The notes below the pieces were generated by a model. The model searched no databases and had not been told where the DNA came from. It saw nothing but the letters and a program-made list of their open reading frames with translations. The translations under genes and the position numbers were made by a program. Source: Enterobacteriaceae bacterium UBA2655 (lineage in GTDB: Bacteria > Pseudomonadota > Gammaproteobacteria > Enterobacterales > Enterobacteriaceae). From it: DNA of 61,496 nt. Positions 1 to 7,473 of the stretch are shown here, in pieces. Every line of letters begins with the position of its first letter. Position 1 is the stretch's first letter. The DNA lies in assembly GCA_002359495.1 (NCBI GenBank), contig DENB01000106.1, positions 2,146-63,641 of the forward strand, in the 5' to 3' direction.

Positions 1-48
1 GACACGGGGATTTTCAATCCCCTGCTCTACCGACTGAGCTATCCGGGC
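1..48 (-). tRNA. tRNA-Phe (GAA), 5' part only
   Basis: Read on the minus strand this begins GCCCGGATAGCTCAG and carries the D arm and an anticodon arm with GAA flanked by a GGGGATT/AATCCCC stem. That is the enterobacterial tRNA-Phe as I remember it. The first 48 bases are present; the variable loop, T arm and CCA end lie beyond the left edge. tRNA-Phe genes are common integration sites for islands, but the attachment half of the gene is outside the window, so nothing can be said about an island on that side. Confidence 0.95.
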
Positions 49-58
49 AACGGGGCGC

Positions 59-87
59 ATTAAACCCTAATGACAGTTTGGCGTCAA
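59..87 (-). promoter_or_regulatory. Promoter of the tRNA-Phe gene
   Basis: On the minus strand there is a -35 TTGACG (87-82), a 17-base spacer, and a -10 TTTAAT (64-59). A GC-rich stretch GCGCCCC lies between the -10 and the tRNA. Such a GC-rich discriminator is the usual mark of stable-RNA promoters under stringent (ppGpp) control. The start of transcription would fall a few bases before the mature tRNA end at 48. Confidence 0.75.
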
Positions 88-181
88 ACGCTTTTCAGTG
101 AAGTTGAATTCGATTGCCGTCTTTTGCAGCAATCGGCCCCCATACCTCGTGAAGTAACAGGTAAAACCGCTACGGCGGCGC

Positions 182-208
182 TCCAGTTTCAGAGCGGCTC
201 GCCGATAA
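182..208 (+). promoter_or_regulatory. Sigma-28 (FliA)-type promoter before the PAS chemoreceptor
   Basis: TCCAGTTT (182-189), an 11-base spacer and GCCGATAA (201-208) match the flagellar sigma-28 pattern TAAAGTTT-N11-GCCGATAA. The -10 is perfect, the -35 is 6 of 8 and the spacing is exact. The predicted start lies about 30 bases before the ATG at 245. Placement before a chemoreceptor gene is what the flagellar regulon predicts. Confidence 0.7.
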
Positions 209-244
209 CCGATGTGACTAATCATACCTATAATAAGGTTAACC

Positions 245-1567
245 ATGTTTACCACCATTACATCAGAAATTAAATCGCGCCTCGCTTTTCAGAAGCGCAA
301 CCACTCTTCAGCCACGCTCAGTTCGCTGAAGGAATCTATCGCGATGGTCGAGTTCAACCCCGACGGCATTGTCATCGCGGCCAACCCGCTGTTTCTCTCC
401 TGCATGGGCTACCGCTATGAGGAGGTGATCGGCCAGCACCACAACCTGTTTTGCACCGCCGATCTGCCCGGCTCGCAGGCCTACCGCAATTTCTGGCTGC
501 GCCTGAAGCGCGGCGAGAGCTTCAGCGATAAATTTTTGCGCCTGGCGAAAAACAGCCGCCCGGTCTGGCTGGAGGCGAACTACGTGCCGATCGTCGATCG
601 CGGCGGCCGGGTAATTAAAATCGTCAAGCTGGCGACGGACATTACCTCGCACATTCTTGATGCGCAGGAGCAGCGCGCCATGACCGTCGCTATCGAACGA
701 TCCATGGCGGTGATCGCCTTTAATCTGAAGGGCGAAGTGCTGAAGGCCAACGATAATTTTTTAAAAACCATGGGCTATAGCGAGCAGAAAATTATCGGCC
801 AACACCACAGCCTGTTCTGTTCGCCCGAGCTGCGCGCCAGCGCGGAATATCGCGATTTCTGGAAGAAGCTGAATCAGGGCGATTTTATCTCCGGCCAGTT
901 CTCGCGCGTCGATAAGCAGGGGCACACCCTCTGGCTGCGCGCCTCCTACAATCCGGTATTCGACGACGAGGGCCGCCTGTATAAGGTGGTGAAGTTCGCC
1001 ACCTACGTGACGGCGCAGGTAGAGAAAAACCAGCAGGAGCGCAATGCGGCGCAGCAGGCCTATCAGACCGCGCTGGACACCAACGAGAGCACGCGTCTCG
1101 GCGCCAGCGTCATTGAAAACAGCGTGCAGACCATCAATGCGCTGGCGGGCGAGCTGCACGGCATTTCAGGCGATATTTCCGAGCTGAACGCGCAGAGCGA
1201 TCGCATCAGCTATATCGTCGAGAACATTCGCAGCATCGCCAATCAGACCAACCTGCTGGCGCTTAACGCCGCCATCGAAGCGGCGCGCGCCGGCGCCCAC
1301 GGCCGCAGCTTCGCGGTGGTCGCCAATGAAGTTCGCACCCTGGCGGCGAACATCAACCGCGCCACCACCGAAATTGAAAATCACGTTCAGCAAAACCATC
1401 TGCTGGCGGAAAAGGCGCTGAAGGGCATTGAGTCGAATCTGGTGCGCGCCGATCGGGGCGTGGTGCTGGCGCAGGAAGCGGGCGGCGTAATCGCTGAAAT
1501 CCGCGACAATTCAACCGAAGTGGTGCGCGCCATTGGCCACATCACAGAAGCGTTGAGCGAAAGTTGA
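245..1567 (+). CDS. Soluble methyl-accepting chemotaxis protein with two PAS domains
   Basis: A 440-residue cytoplasmic chemoreceptor. Two similar PAS domains (about residues 20-135 and 145-260; both contain 'IGQHH.LFC') lead through a helical linker into a short MCP signalling domain (about 285-440). The kinase-contact tip is at about 330-365 ('[18 protein letters not shown]', then 'FAVVANEVR'). There is no transmembrane segment, periplasmic domain or C-terminal receptor-methylation pentapeptide. This is the layout of Aer/BdlA-like receptors, which sense redox or internal signals and, for BdlA in Pseudomonas, act in biofilm dispersal. The paired PAS domains may bind haem or flavin, but the sequence alone does not say which. 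ATG 245 is preceded by AAGG. A sigma-28-type promoter lies just upstream and a terminator just downstream, so it appears monocistronic. Confidence 0.9.
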   Translation: MFTTITSEIKSRLAFQKRNHSSATLSSLKESIAMVEFNPDGIVIAANPLFLSCMGYRYEEVIGQHHNLFCTADLPGSQAYRNFWLRLKRGESFSDKFLRLAKNSRPVWLEANYVPIVDRGGRVIKIVKLATDITSHILDAQEQRAMTVAIERSMAVIAFNLKGEVLKANDNFLKTMGYSEQKIIGQHHSLFCSPELRASAEYRDFWKKLNQGDFISGQFSRVDKQGHTLWLRASYNPVFDDEGRLYKVVKFATYVTAQVEKNQQERNAAQQAYQTALDTNESTRLGASVIENSVQTINALAGELHGISGDISELNAQSDRISYIVENIRSIANQTNLLALNAAIEAARAGAHGRSFAVVANEVRTLAANINRATTEIENHVQQNHLLAEKALKGIESNLVRADRGVVLAQEAGGVIAEIRDNSTEVVRAIGHITEALSES

Positions 1568-1572
1568 TTTAC

Positions 1573-1602
1573 CGGGGCCGACGCGGCGGCCGGCCCCTTT
1601 TT
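1573..1602 (+). terminator. Rho-independent terminator after the PAS chemoreceptor
   Basis: A GC-rich hairpin (GGGGCCG pairing with CGGCCCC) is followed directly by a run of five T. It lies just after the stop codon of the chemoreceptor and separates that gene from the sia-like operon. Confidence 0.85.
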
Positions 1603-1659
1603 GCGCCAAAGGTTGCTGTTAATGCAGCATTTTTTACTGTTTTTCGCCGCTTCGCTTTA

Positions 1660-1693
1660 CTGACATAAAACTGTCATGTCCGCCGCTTAATCT
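1660..1693 (+). promoter_or_regulatory. PhoB box and putative promoter of the siaABCD-like operon
   Basis: CTGACAT-AAAA-CTGTCAT (1660-1677) matches the E. coli Pho-box pattern (two CTGTCAT repeats 4 bases apart) at 17 of 18 positions and points toward the operon. Ten bases further on is a weak -10, TAATCT (1688-1693); the same 10-base distance separates box and -10 in phoA as I recall it. No good -35 is present, as expected for a PhoB-activated promoter. This implies induction by phosphate starvation. Confidence 0.75.
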
Positions 1694-1726
1694 AGGATTA
1701 TTCTTAATCAGCCATGAGCAGCCCTT

Positions 1727-2956
1727 ATGCAGCTGCCTGATTCTTTCGCTGGCATCACCTCGCCATCGAGTCGCTACAGCGCGCGTTCGCTCTGCATCAA
1801 CGTGCCTTTCGTTACGCCAGCGGCCGACAACCTGGCGGTAATGACGCTATTTACCGATCACAAGGATCTGATTGGCTTGCCGGTGGTGGAAGATGGCAGG
1901 CCCTTCGGCATGATTAACCGCCATATTTTTCTTTCGCAAATGTCCCGGCCTTTTTTCCGGGAACTCTACGATCGCAAAAGCTGTATCGCGTTTATGGATA
2001 AGTTTCCGCTGGTGATCGAGGCGGGCAGCTCGCTGGAGAGCGTGGCGCAGCAGGTAGTCGCCACCGGCGATAAATCGGTGACGGACGGCTTTATCCTGAC
2101 CGACGAGGGGCGCTATATCGGCATCGGCTTGGGGATCGATTTGATTCGCACCGTGTCGGATCTGCAAACCCATCAGCACCAGCAAATTTTGCAGAGCATC
2201 GACTATGCGCGCGTCATTCAGGACGCCATGCTCGATCGCTCTAACCAGCTGATGGCGCAGGAGCTGCGCGACTAGTGCCTGAACTGGCAGCCGCGCGACG
2301 GCGTAGGCGGCGATTATTGTGCTTTCCACCGTCATGAACACGGCTGGCTGGCGCTGATTGCCGATTGTACCGGCCACGGCATTCCCGGCGCCTTTATGAC
2401 GGTGATTTTGCAGTCGGCGCTGGATAACGCGCTGAAGATCGCCGATATCCAGTCCCCCGCCGCTATCCTGCAGGCGATCAACCAGCAGATCAAACAGACG
2501 CTGGGCCAGCTTAACGCGTCGCAACAGACCTCGCTCTCCAACGACGGCTGCGACGCCATCGTGCTGGCAGTGGATAACAAGCAGCAGCTGTTGCGTTGGG
2601 CCAGCGCGCGTATCCAGGCCTTTATGCTGGCGAGCCACAGCGAAGAGATTATCGCGCTGGCGGGCGATCGCGCCGGCGTCGGCTATACCGATACGCCGGA
2701 AAATTATTGCTGGCAGGAGCGCCAGCTGCCGCTCAGCCAGGGCGACATGGTATTTATTCTCACCGACGGCGTAACCGATCAGCCCGGCGGCGAACGCAAT
2801 ATTATGTTTGGTAAAAAGCGCATCCAGGCGCTGTTGTCCCGCTATCAGGATCTGCCGATGCCTGCGCTCTCCGAGTCGTTCCGGCAGGACTATCTCAACT
2901 GGCAAGGCAATCAGGCGCGACGCGACGACGTCACCTGGTTCGGCTTCCGTTACTGA
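1727..2956 (+). pseudogene. siaA: SiaA-like PP2C phosphatase with CBS-type sensor, interrupted by an in-frame TAG
   Basis: One open frame runs from ATG 1727 to the TGA at 2954-2956, broken only by a TAG at 2273-2275. The first 182 codons look like a CBS-domain pair (e.g. 'VTDGFILTDEGRYIG') and a linker helix. The part after the TAG is a PP2C/SpoIIE-type phosphatase with its metal-binding motifs: 'GVGGDY', 'ADCTGHGIPGAFMT', 'LTDGVTDQPG' and 'DDVTWFG'. In Pseudomonas, SiaA dephosphorylates SiaC and so switches on the cyclase SiaD; that SiaA has a membrane/HAMP sensor, so the input domain differs here. Restart at the next ATG (2396) would lose the first two metal motifs. Both flanks remain undamaged, so the options are a recent mutation, amber suppression or a sequencing error. 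No clear Shine-Dalgarno precedes ATG 1727. siaB follows 16 bases after the stop. Confidence 0.75.
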
Positions 2957-2972
2957 TTGAGTCGAGTACAGA

Positions 2973-3536
2973 ATGAATCACAGGTCGCTGCTGAATGCGC
3001 CATTTTGCGCCGCACCGCAGGGTACGGTCGCGCTTCACTATACCGGTTTCTTCTCGCCGCAGAACATTACGGCGATGGGCGAGGTGGTGAAGCTTTTTCT
3101 GGAAACCCACGAAGCCTCGCAGAAGGTGCGGCGCAAGCTTTTCTCCAGCTTCGTCGAAATCGTGCAGAACATTTTGCGCTCTTCGCAGGACAGCCGCGCC
3201 CTTAATCAGGATGAAAAAGATTACCGCTTCGGCTCGGTCTGCTTTCGTTATGACGAGGGCAAATACTACCTGGAAAGCAGCAATCTGGTCTGTGCCGACG
3301 CCACGGCTCAACTGCGCGAACGTCTGGAATCGCTGCGCATGATGTCGGCGGAAGAGATTAAACAGGCTTACCGCAGCGGCCTGCGCGCCGAAAGCCCCGC
3401 CTGGAGCAAAGGGGCGAATATCGGCCTGCTGACGCTGGCGCGCGACGTGAGCGAACCGCTGGAATATCACCTCCATCCGCTGGAAGCCAGCGATTATTCA
3501 GCCTTCTGGCTTAAGGCCACCATCTGCCATGACTGA
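2973..3536 (+). CDS. siaB: SiaB-like protein kinase
   Basis: 187 residues, second gene of the sia-like operon. I place it in the SiaB family from its position, its length and the conserved family pattern ('SSFVEIVQNILRSSQD', 'GANIGLLTLARD'). It is a small cytoplasmic alpha/beta protein without membrane segments. In Pseudomonas, SiaB is the kinase that phosphorylates SiaC on a threonine and so withdraws it from the cyclase SiaD, opposing SiaA. If siaA is truly dead here, SiaB would act unopposed and the cyclase would be held off. The start at ATG 2973 follows a weak GAGT. The end overlaps siaC by eight bases, which suggests coupled translation. Confidence 0.8.
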   Translation: MNHRSLLNAPFCAAPQGTVALHYTGFFSPQNITAMGEVVKLFLETHEASQKVRRKLFSSFVEIVQNILRSSQDSRALNQDEKDYRFGSVCFRYDEGKYYLESSNLVCADATAQLRERLESLRMMSAEEIKQAYRSGLRAESPAWSKGANIGLLTLARDVSEPLEYHLHPLEASDYSAFWLKATICHD

Positions 3537-3933
3537 AACTATTCTTATGCAAACCATTCAACTCCCCGCCACCGACTGCACGCCGCAGGTCGAATTTGAT
3601 TTCGCCGCGCAGCGCTTTGAGCTGAAAGGCGAATCCTGGCCGGAAAACGCCGCCGCCTTTTACCGTCCGCTGATGAGCGCGCTGGAAAGCTGGTCGCCGG
3701 ACGGCGACGCGCGCCTGGTGGTGGATATCGCCCTTAGCTACTTCAACAGCTCCAGCACCAAAATGCTGTTCGGCCTGCTGGAAAGCTTCAACCAGCTGGC
3801 GCAGCGCGGCTGCGCGGTGCGGCTGAACTGGTATTACGACGCGGAAGACGACGTCTCCGAAGAGTTCGGTCAGGAGCTGGCGCTGGATTTCACTGCGCTC
3901 GACGTTCAGCTGCATGCGGAACTGAGCCAATGA
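3529..3933 (+). CDS. siaC: SiaC-like partner-switch protein (DUF1987 family)
   Basis: 134 residues. SiaC-type proteins resemble anti-sigma-factor antagonists. In their unphosphorylated form they bind the diguanylate cyclase SiaD and activate it. The family's phospho-acceptor loop, which I recall as Y-x-N-T-S-S, reads 'YFNSSSTKMLFG' here, so the phosphorylated threonine is replaced by serine. The segment 'VRLNWYYDAEDD' matches the family's C-terminal strand. ATG 3529 overlaps the end of siaB; a second possible start is ATG 3547. The TGA overlaps the siaD start (ATGA), which suggests tight coupling of partner and cyclase. Confidence 0.8.
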   Translation: MTETILMQTIQLPATDCTPQVEFDFAAQRFELKGESWPENAAAFYRPLMSALESWSPDGDARLVVDIALSYFNSSSTKMLFGLLESFNQLAQRGCAVRLNWYYDAEDDVSEEFGQELALDFTALDVQLHAELSQ

Positions 3934-4640
3934 TCGACCTCAACGAGCTGTTTCGCGAAGAGACGCGGGTACTGAACGAGGCCAGCGAAGTGGCGGCGCA
4001 AACCGCGCTGAGCCCCGAGGCTTACCGGGAGATGCTGCAAAGGCTGAACCGCCACTATCAACGCCTGATGCGCGAAACCTGGCGTCTGATTTCGCGCAGC
4101 GACCGCGCCGAACGCGAACTCAACCGCGTCAATGAGCAGCTGAATCAACTTGCTTCCGAGCTGGAGTATAAAGCGACGCACGATCCACTCACCACCGTCT
4201 GGAACCGCAGCGCCATTATTCAACGCATTACCCGGACGCTGCAAAGCGGCCCGGCGTCGCTGATCCTGCTCGACATCGATTACTTCAAAAAGATCAACGA
4301 CGATCACGGCCATCCGGTCGGCGACAAGGTAATCTGCGAGCTGGTGTCGCGCATTCAGAGCAGCATTCCCGACTTCGCCAGCATCGGCCGCGTCGGCGGC
4401 GAAGAATTCACCATTCTGCTGCCCGGCCTGTTTATGGCCGACGCGGTGAAGGTGGCGGGCGCCATCCACACGTCGCTGAATGCCGCGCCGCTGGCCGCCC
4501 TGCCCGGCCGGCTGGTGACCACCAGCCTCGGCGTAAGCTGGGGCAAGCCGGGCAGCGATTTCGAAACCCTCTACAGCACCGCCGACGCCGCGCTTTATGA
4601 CGCTAAGCATCATGGCCGCAACCGGGTGTTTTTTCGCTAA
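3930..4640 (+). CDS. siaD: SiaD-like diguanylate cyclase (GGDEF)
   Basis: 236 residues: a helical N-terminal part of about 75 residues (coiled-coil-like, 'NRHYQRLMRETWRLISRSD') and a GGDEF domain. The active-site motif is 'RVGGEEF', an active GGEEF variant. It makes c-di-GMP from two GTP. The inhibitory site R-x-x-D that normally sits five residues before the motif reads S-I-P-D, so product inhibition is probably absent and control must come through SiaC. No membrane segment. It is the last gene of the operon. It meets the convergent PBP2 gene tail to tail with no base between, and no terminator is visible in the gap. Confidence 0.9.
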   Translation: MIDLNELFREETRVLNEASEVAAQTALSPEAYREMLQRLNRHYQRLMRETWRLISRSDRAERELNRVNEQLNQLASELEYKATHDPLTTVWNRSAIIQRITRTLQSGPASLILLDIDYFKKINDDHGHPVGDKVICELVSRIQSSIPDFASIGRVGGEEFTILLPGLFMADAVKVAGAIHTSLNAAPLAALPGRLVTTSLGVSWGKPGSDFETLYSTADAALYDAKHHGRNRVFFR

Positions 4641-6518
4641 TCAATGCTGCTGAGCCATCTCCACCGGCGCCGCTGAGGGCGGCGGCAGGAAGATATGGTC
4701 GAGAATATTGCGCATGAGCGGAGCGGCCGTCACCCCTTCGCTGCCGCCGTTTTCCAGAATCAGCGCCACCGCCACTTTCGGGCTGTTAAACGGCGCAAAA
4801 GCGGTATAGAAGATGTGGTCGCGCAGGCGCACCGGGATCATCTTCGCGTTATAGGTTTGATTCTGCTTCAGGCTGAACACCTGCGAGGTGCCGCTCTTGG
4901 CCGCGATGCCGTAAGGCGCGGTATGAAAATATTTATAGCCGGTGCCGTTAGGTGCGTTGGCCATGCCGAACATGGCGCGGCGCACCAGCCCCCAGTAGGG
5001 CGATTTCGCGTCGCCGATCTGCGCCTGCGGCAGCGTCGGGCTGTAGTTCTCCGTCCAGGTTCCGCGCTGCGCTTTGTAGAGCAGATGCGGCTTAATCACC
5101 CGTCCGTTGTTCAGCAGCGTCACCAGCGCCTTAACCATCTGAATCGGCGTGGCGATCCAGTAGCCCTGGCCGATGCCGACCGAAATGGTATCGCCCTGAT
5201 ACCAGGCTTTTTTATGCACCTTCTGCTTCCATTCCCGGCTGGGCAGCAGGCCGCTGTACTCTTCGTTAAGATCGATGCCGGTCTGTCTGCCGTAGCCAAA
5301 CTGGCTCAGCATCTGATGGATGCGATCGATGCCCATCATAAAGGCGACCTGATAGAAGAAGGTGTCAGCCGATTCCTCGATCGCTTTGGTGACGTCCAGC
5401 ATGCCGTGCCCCGATTTTTTCCAGTCGCGATAGCGGCGTTCCGTGCCGGGCAGCGTCCAGGTCGGCGCGCCGTAAAAGCGGGTCTGCGGTGTGATCACGT
5501 CGGTCAGCAGCGCCGACATCGCCATATAGGGCTTCACGGTCGAGGCGGGTGGATAGAGTCCCTGGGTTACGCGGTTGATCAGCGGCAGGTTTTTATCGTC
5601 GAGCAGCGCTTTATAGGCCGGGTAGCTGATCCCTTTGACAAAGGGATTGGGATCGTAGCTGGGGCTGGAGACCATCGCCAGCACCGCGCCGTCATGCGGA
5701 TCTTCAATCAACACCGCCGCGCGCTGCCCCGCCAGCTGGCTTTCGACATACTGCTGCAGATGGAGATCCAGCGTCAGATAAATGTTTTTACCCGCTACCG
5801 GCGGCACCTCTTTCAGCACGCGGATAATACGTCCGTGGTTATCGACCTCCACTTCCTGATAGCCGGTTTTGCCGTGCAGCAGCGACTCGTAATAGCCTTC
5901 AATGCCCTGCTTGCCGATATTATGATCCGCCGCGTAGTTTTCCGCCGTGCCCGCCTCGTTTAACCGCTTGTAGTCGCTGTCGTTGATTTTGGAGACATAA
6001 CCCACCACATGCGCCAGATCGGCGCCGTACGGATATTGGCGATCCTGGTAGGTATCGACGGTGACGCCGGTGAATTTGTACTGATTGACCGAAAAGCGCG
6101 CCACCTGCTCGTCGGTCAGCTCCGCTTTCAATACCAGCGGCTTGTAGCGGCTGCTCTGCCTGAGCTGGCGCTCGAAGTCGGCGATCTCGTCAGGCGTCAG
6201 GTCGATGATCGGCGTCAGCGCCTTCAGGGTCGCCTGCATATCCTCAACCTTGTAGGGGGTGAGCAAAATGTCATACCAGGTGAGATTACGCACCAGCGGG
6301 ATGCCGTTGCGATCGTAAATCAGGCCGCGCGTCGGCGCGATGGGGATCATTTTGATGTCGTTCTGGTTAGAGCGCGTCTGGTAATAACCGTGTTCATGCA
6401 CCTGCAGGTGCCAGAGATTGAATACCAGGATGGCAAAACAGACGACAACCAGGGCAAAGGCTATCGCCGCGCGGCGGACAAATAGCTTTTCTTCAGCTTC
6501 GAAATTACGAAAGTTCAT
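4641..6518 (-). CDS. Penicillin-binding protein 2 paralogue
   Basis: 625 residues, a class B transpeptidase. Order: short cytoplasmic tail, one membrane anchor (about residues 15-38), a pedestal domain, then a transpeptidase domain with catalytic 'STVK' (near residue 326), 'SAD' and 'KSGT' (near 541). It is a close relative of MrdA, the elongation-specific PBP2 that works with RodA in rod-shaped growth. The true mrdA normally sits with rodA, rlmH and lipoprotein genes; none is here, so this is probably a second copy, comparable in concept to the extra PBP2 of Salmonella. One change stands out: P-P-A-S-T-V-K where E. coli PBP2 has P-P-G-S-T-V-K. It is convergent and directly abutting with siaD; the next gene upstream is deoD. 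Confidence 0.85.
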   Translation of the reverse strand: MNFRNFEAEEKLFVRRAAIAFALVVVCFAILVFNLWHLQVHEHGYYQTRSNQNDIKMIPIAPTRGLIYDRNGIPLVRNLTWYDILLTPYKVEDMQATLKALTPIIDLTPDEIADFERQLRQSSRYKPLVLKAELTDEQVARFSVNQYKFTGVTVDTYQDRQYPYGADLAHVVGYVSKINDSDYKRLNEAGTAENYAADHNIGKQGIEGYYESLLHGKTGYQEVEVDNHGRIIRVLKEVPPVAGKNIYLTLDLHLQQYVESQLAGQRAAVLIEDPHDGAVLAMVSSPSYDPNPFVKGISYPAYKALLDDKNLPLINRVTQGLYPPASTVKPYMAMSALLTDVITPQTRFYGAPTWTLPGTERRYRDWKKSGHGMLDVTKAIEESADTFFYQVAFMMGIDRIHQMLSQFGYGRQTGIDLNEEYSGLLPSREWKQKVHKKAWYQGDTISVGIGQGYWIATPIQMVKALVTLLNNGRVIKPHLLYKAQRGTWTENYSPTLPQAQIGDAKSPYWGLVRRAMFGMANAPNGTGYKYFHTAPYGIAAKSGTSQVFSLKQNQTYNAKMIPVRLRDHIFYTAFAPFNSPKVAVALILENGGSEGVTAAPLMRNILDHIFLPPPSAAPVEMAQQH

Positions 6519-6654
6519 CAGGCGACATGTATTGGACTCTTTTTTGTTGTCCGGCTAATGATAGAGCGCTGAGCGGTCAGCACCAGCCCGAAGATGCACG
6601 AGCTTCAGGGAAAGTGTGTCATTTATTGAAGGATGTTTCAGGGTGTGGCGAGAT

Positions 6655-6687
6655 ATCTTCCCTCTCCCGCAGGAGAGGGAGAAGCGG
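6655..6687. repeat. Inverted repeat after deoD
   Basis: CCCTCTCC-CGCA-GGAGAGGG forms a near-perfect hairpin next to the end of deoD. No T-run follows on the minus strand, so it is a poor classical terminator. Similar CCCTCTCC/GGAGAGGG palindromes recur in intergenic regions of many enterobacteria and may stabilise the 3' end of the deo mRNA. The rest of the 171-base gap between deoD and the PBP2 gene (6519-6689) holds nothing else I recognise. Confidence 0.5.
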
Positions 6688-6689
6688 GA

Positions 6690-7409
6690 TCAGGCGTTAT
6701 CGCCCAGCAGCACGGATTCCAGCGCGATTTTGATCATGTCGTTGAAGGTGGTCTGACGCTCGGCGGCGGTGGTCTGCTCGTGCGTGCGGATATGGTCGGA
6801 GACGGTGCAGATCGCCAGCGCCTTCGCGCCGAACTCGGCGGCGACGCCGTAAATGCCGGCCGCTTCCATCTCTACGCCGAGGATGCCGTATTTTTCCATC
6901 ACGTCGAACATCTGCGGATCCGGGGTATAGAACAGATCGGCGGAGAAGAGGTTGCCGACGCGCGCGTCGACGCCCAGCGCTTTAGCGGCGTCGACCGCGT
7001 TGCGCACCATGTCGAAGTCGGCGATGGCGGCGAAATCGTGATCCTTGAAGCGCATGCGGTTGACTTTAGAGTCGGTGCAGGCACCCATGCCGATCACCAC
7101 GTCGCGCAGCTTCACGTCGGCGCGCACCGCGCCGCAGGAGCCGACGCGAATGATTTTCTTCACGCCGAAATCGGTGATCAGCTCTTTGGTATAGATGGAG
7201 CAGGAAGGAATGCCCATGCCGTGGCCCATTACCGAAATGCTGCGGCCTTTGTAGGTGCCGGTATAGGCCAGCATGCCGCGCACGTTGTTCACTTCAACCG
7301 CGTTTTCGAGGAAGGTTTCGGCGATATGTTTCGCGCGCAGCGGATCGCCAGGCATCAGAACCACGTCCGCGAAGTCACCCATCTCTGCATTAATGTGAGG
7401 CGTTGCCAT
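6690..7409 (-). CDS. deoD: Purine nucleoside phosphorylase
   Basis: 239 residues, the length of E. coli DeoD, and nearly the same sequence. It splits purine (deoxy)nucleosides with phosphate into base and (deoxy)ribose-1-phosphate. Visible signatures are '[18 protein letters not shown]' at the N-terminus, the phosphate-binding 'RVGSCGAVR', the '[11 protein letters not shown]' substrate loop and 'VSDHIRTHE' with the catalytic Asp. The ATG is preceded by AAGGA. It is the last gene of the deoCABD operon; 64 bases with a hairpin separate it from deoB. Confidence 0.97.
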   Translation of the reverse strand: MATPHINAEMGDFADVVLMPGDPLRAKHIAETFLENAVEVNNVRGMLAYTGTYKGRSISVMGHGMGIPSCSIYTKELITDFGVKKIIRVGSCGAVRADVKLRDVVIGMGACTDSKVNRMRFKDHDFAAIADFDMVRNAVDAAKALGVDARVGNLFSADLFYTPDPQMFDVMEKYGILGVEMEAAGIYGVAAEFGAKALAICTVSDHIRTHEQTTAAERQTTFNDMIKIALESVLLGDNA

Positions 7410-7430
7410 TGTTATTTATCCTTGTTGAAG

Positions 7431-7455
7431 CCGGGGCCGACCCGCGTCGGCCCGG
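7431..7455. other. Intercistronic hairpin between deoB and deoD
   Basis: CCGGGGCCGAC and GTCGGCCCGG can pair with one bulged base. On the transcribed (minus) strand the T-run comes before the stem, not after it, so this is not a terminator for the deo message. It may protect upstream mRNA or separate translation of the two genes. Confidence 0.5.
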
Positions 7456-7473
7456 AAAAAAGTGGTCGCTGTT

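Noticed and set aside
229..234. TATAAT just before the chemoreceptor start
   Set aside because: It lies only about 10 bases before the ATG and would give an almost leaderless message; it overlaps the ribosome site, and a better-placed sigma-28 promoter exists upstream.
1714..1740. Eight-codon upstream frame overlapping the siaA start
   Set aside because: No ribosome site; too short to claim as a real leader peptide.
4695..5963. Long plus-strand frame opposite the PBP2 gene
   Set aside because: A shadow of the PBP2 gene: Arg/His/Gln-rich, no domain, no ribosome site. Similar long antisense frames opposite deoA, parC, parE, the ATP-grasp gene and the first MHYT gene were dropped for the same reason.
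7431..7459. Hairpin with A/T run after it, read as a plus-strand terminator
   Set aside because: The genes here run on the minus strand and the run is on the wrong side of the stem for them.
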